NCBI GenBank assembly: GCA_964646605.1
Contig: CAZYEX010000156.1
Coordinates: 1-7,326, forward strand
Direction of reading: 5' to 3'
Length of the DNA stretch: 7,326 nt
Source of the DNA: SBAX01 sp964646605
GTDB lineage: Bacteria; Planctomycetota; Phycisphaerae; UBA1845
How positions within the stretch are numbered: position 1 is the first letter of the stretch; the number at the start of each line of letters is the position of its first letter. A program made the position numbers and the translations under genes. The notes beneath the pieces were generated by a model that did not search any database, was not told the DNA's origin, and saw only the letters and a list, made by a program, of their open reading frames with translations. Positions 7,197-7,326 of this stretch are shown here, one piece after another.

Positions 7197-7231
7197 CGTG
7201 AAAGTCGAGGGTTCAAGTCCCTTTACCCGCT
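7176..7231 (+). tRNA. tRNA-Gly(GCC) 3' fragment, attachment-site scar (no 5' half)
   Basis: From GGTAG (7176) the sequence follows a bacterial tRNA-Gly: D-loop end; anticodon arm GCACG-TTGCCAA-CGTGA with anticodon GCC at 7192-7194; five-base variable loop AAGTC; T-arm GAGGG-TTCAAGT-CCCTT; acceptor 3' strand TACCCGC; and discriminator T (7231). No CCA is encoded. The pairing acceptor strand (about GCGGGTA) and the 5' D-stem are missing: the bases before GGTAG (TTCCCACCACTTACAAC) cannot pair with either. The outer anticodon pair is a G-A mismatch. A functional tRNA cannot form from this alone. A 3' tRNA fragment next to an integrase-tail ORF is the expected product of site-specific integration into a tRNA gene. 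Confidence 0.75.
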
Positions 7232-7274
7232 GTTGTTGGAGCTACCAGGCCGAACCGAGGAGACCTGGGCGGCG

Positions 7275-7326
7275 ATGATAGAGGCAAGCGCAGTTAACAC
7301 CCCGCAAGATCGTTATTCACAAGCCA
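7275..7326 (+). CDS. Possible start of a rightward gene, cut by the right edge
   Basis: An ATG at 7275 opens a frame of 17 codons to the edge (MIEASAVNTPQDRYSQA). GAGGAG lies at 7257-7262, 12 bases upstream, a little far for a Shine-Dalgarno. It is the only plus-strand start with a ribosome-site candidate downstream of the tRNA fragment. The stretch is too short to identify, and chance is quite possible. Confidence 0.2.
   Translation, partial: MIEASAVNTPQDRYSQA

Noticed and set aside
6486..7278. Plus-strand open frames of 220 and 176 residues (6486-7148 and 6748-7278)
   Set aside because: They overlap the Cys4 and integrase-tail genes antisense and have Arg- and Ser-rich products. One runs straight through the tRNA fragment.

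Overview
The window most likely comes from a GC-rich member of the Planctomycetota, probably Phycisphaerae-like. Three things point there: a very large secreted protein built from planctomycete-style modules, with Chlamydia-type beta-helix repeats, DxNxxGxPDxC arrays and a 'GDVVAPFNPP...DVSALVSKFKNLPG' C-terminal module; a TPR protein resembling the C-terminal arm of planctomycete kinase-TPR proteins; and a tRNA-linked integrase tail of a type I associate with planctomycete genomes. No search was run, so the taxonomic call is inference from protein style.

All clear genes are on the minus strand, so transcription runs right to left. From right to left the window holds: a tRNA-Gly(GCC) 3' fragment on the plus strand (about 7176-7231) with no 5' half; a small ORF that starts inside this fragment's complement and looks like the detached tail of a tyrosine integrase (6963-7196); a translationally coupled 70-residue Cys4 protein (6754-6966); about 500 bases with no convincing gene (6243-6753); an RluA-family pseudouridine synthase (5523-6242); a TPR protein starting 18 bases after the RluA stop and in the same frame (4674-5504); an intergenic leader with a candidate promoter, two hairpins and a strong Shine-Dalgarno; and a secreted protein of more than 1506 residues that runs off the left edge (1-4519). 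Its frame stays open for the whole 4.5 kb, so the many overlapping plus-strand and other-frame ORFs there are shadows.

The secreted protein has a signal peptide, an N-terminal beta-rich domain, a PPC-like Cys-rich domain, a right-handed beta-helix with about six GGG(I/V)(Y/F)N-type repeats, an Asp/Cys metal-binding-like array, a second long beta-solenoid, and the start of a C-terminal module. It is probably an envelope or extracellular protein. RluA and TPR may share a transcript, but nothing shows that they work together.

The most interesting part is the right end. The tRNA fragment lacks its acceptor 5' strand and D-arm 5' strand, which is what an integration junction (attR-type) looks like. 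Its antisense strand is read in the frame of the small ORF as 'RVKGLEPSTFTLATCKPT', a peptide typical of integrase C-termini that cross a tRNA attachment site. The simplest reading is that an element used an att site inside its own integrase gene, so that integration separated the integrase body from this tail. If so, the element lies to the left of the tRNA fragment, and a complete tRNA-Gly with a convergent integrase should lie beyond the left edge.
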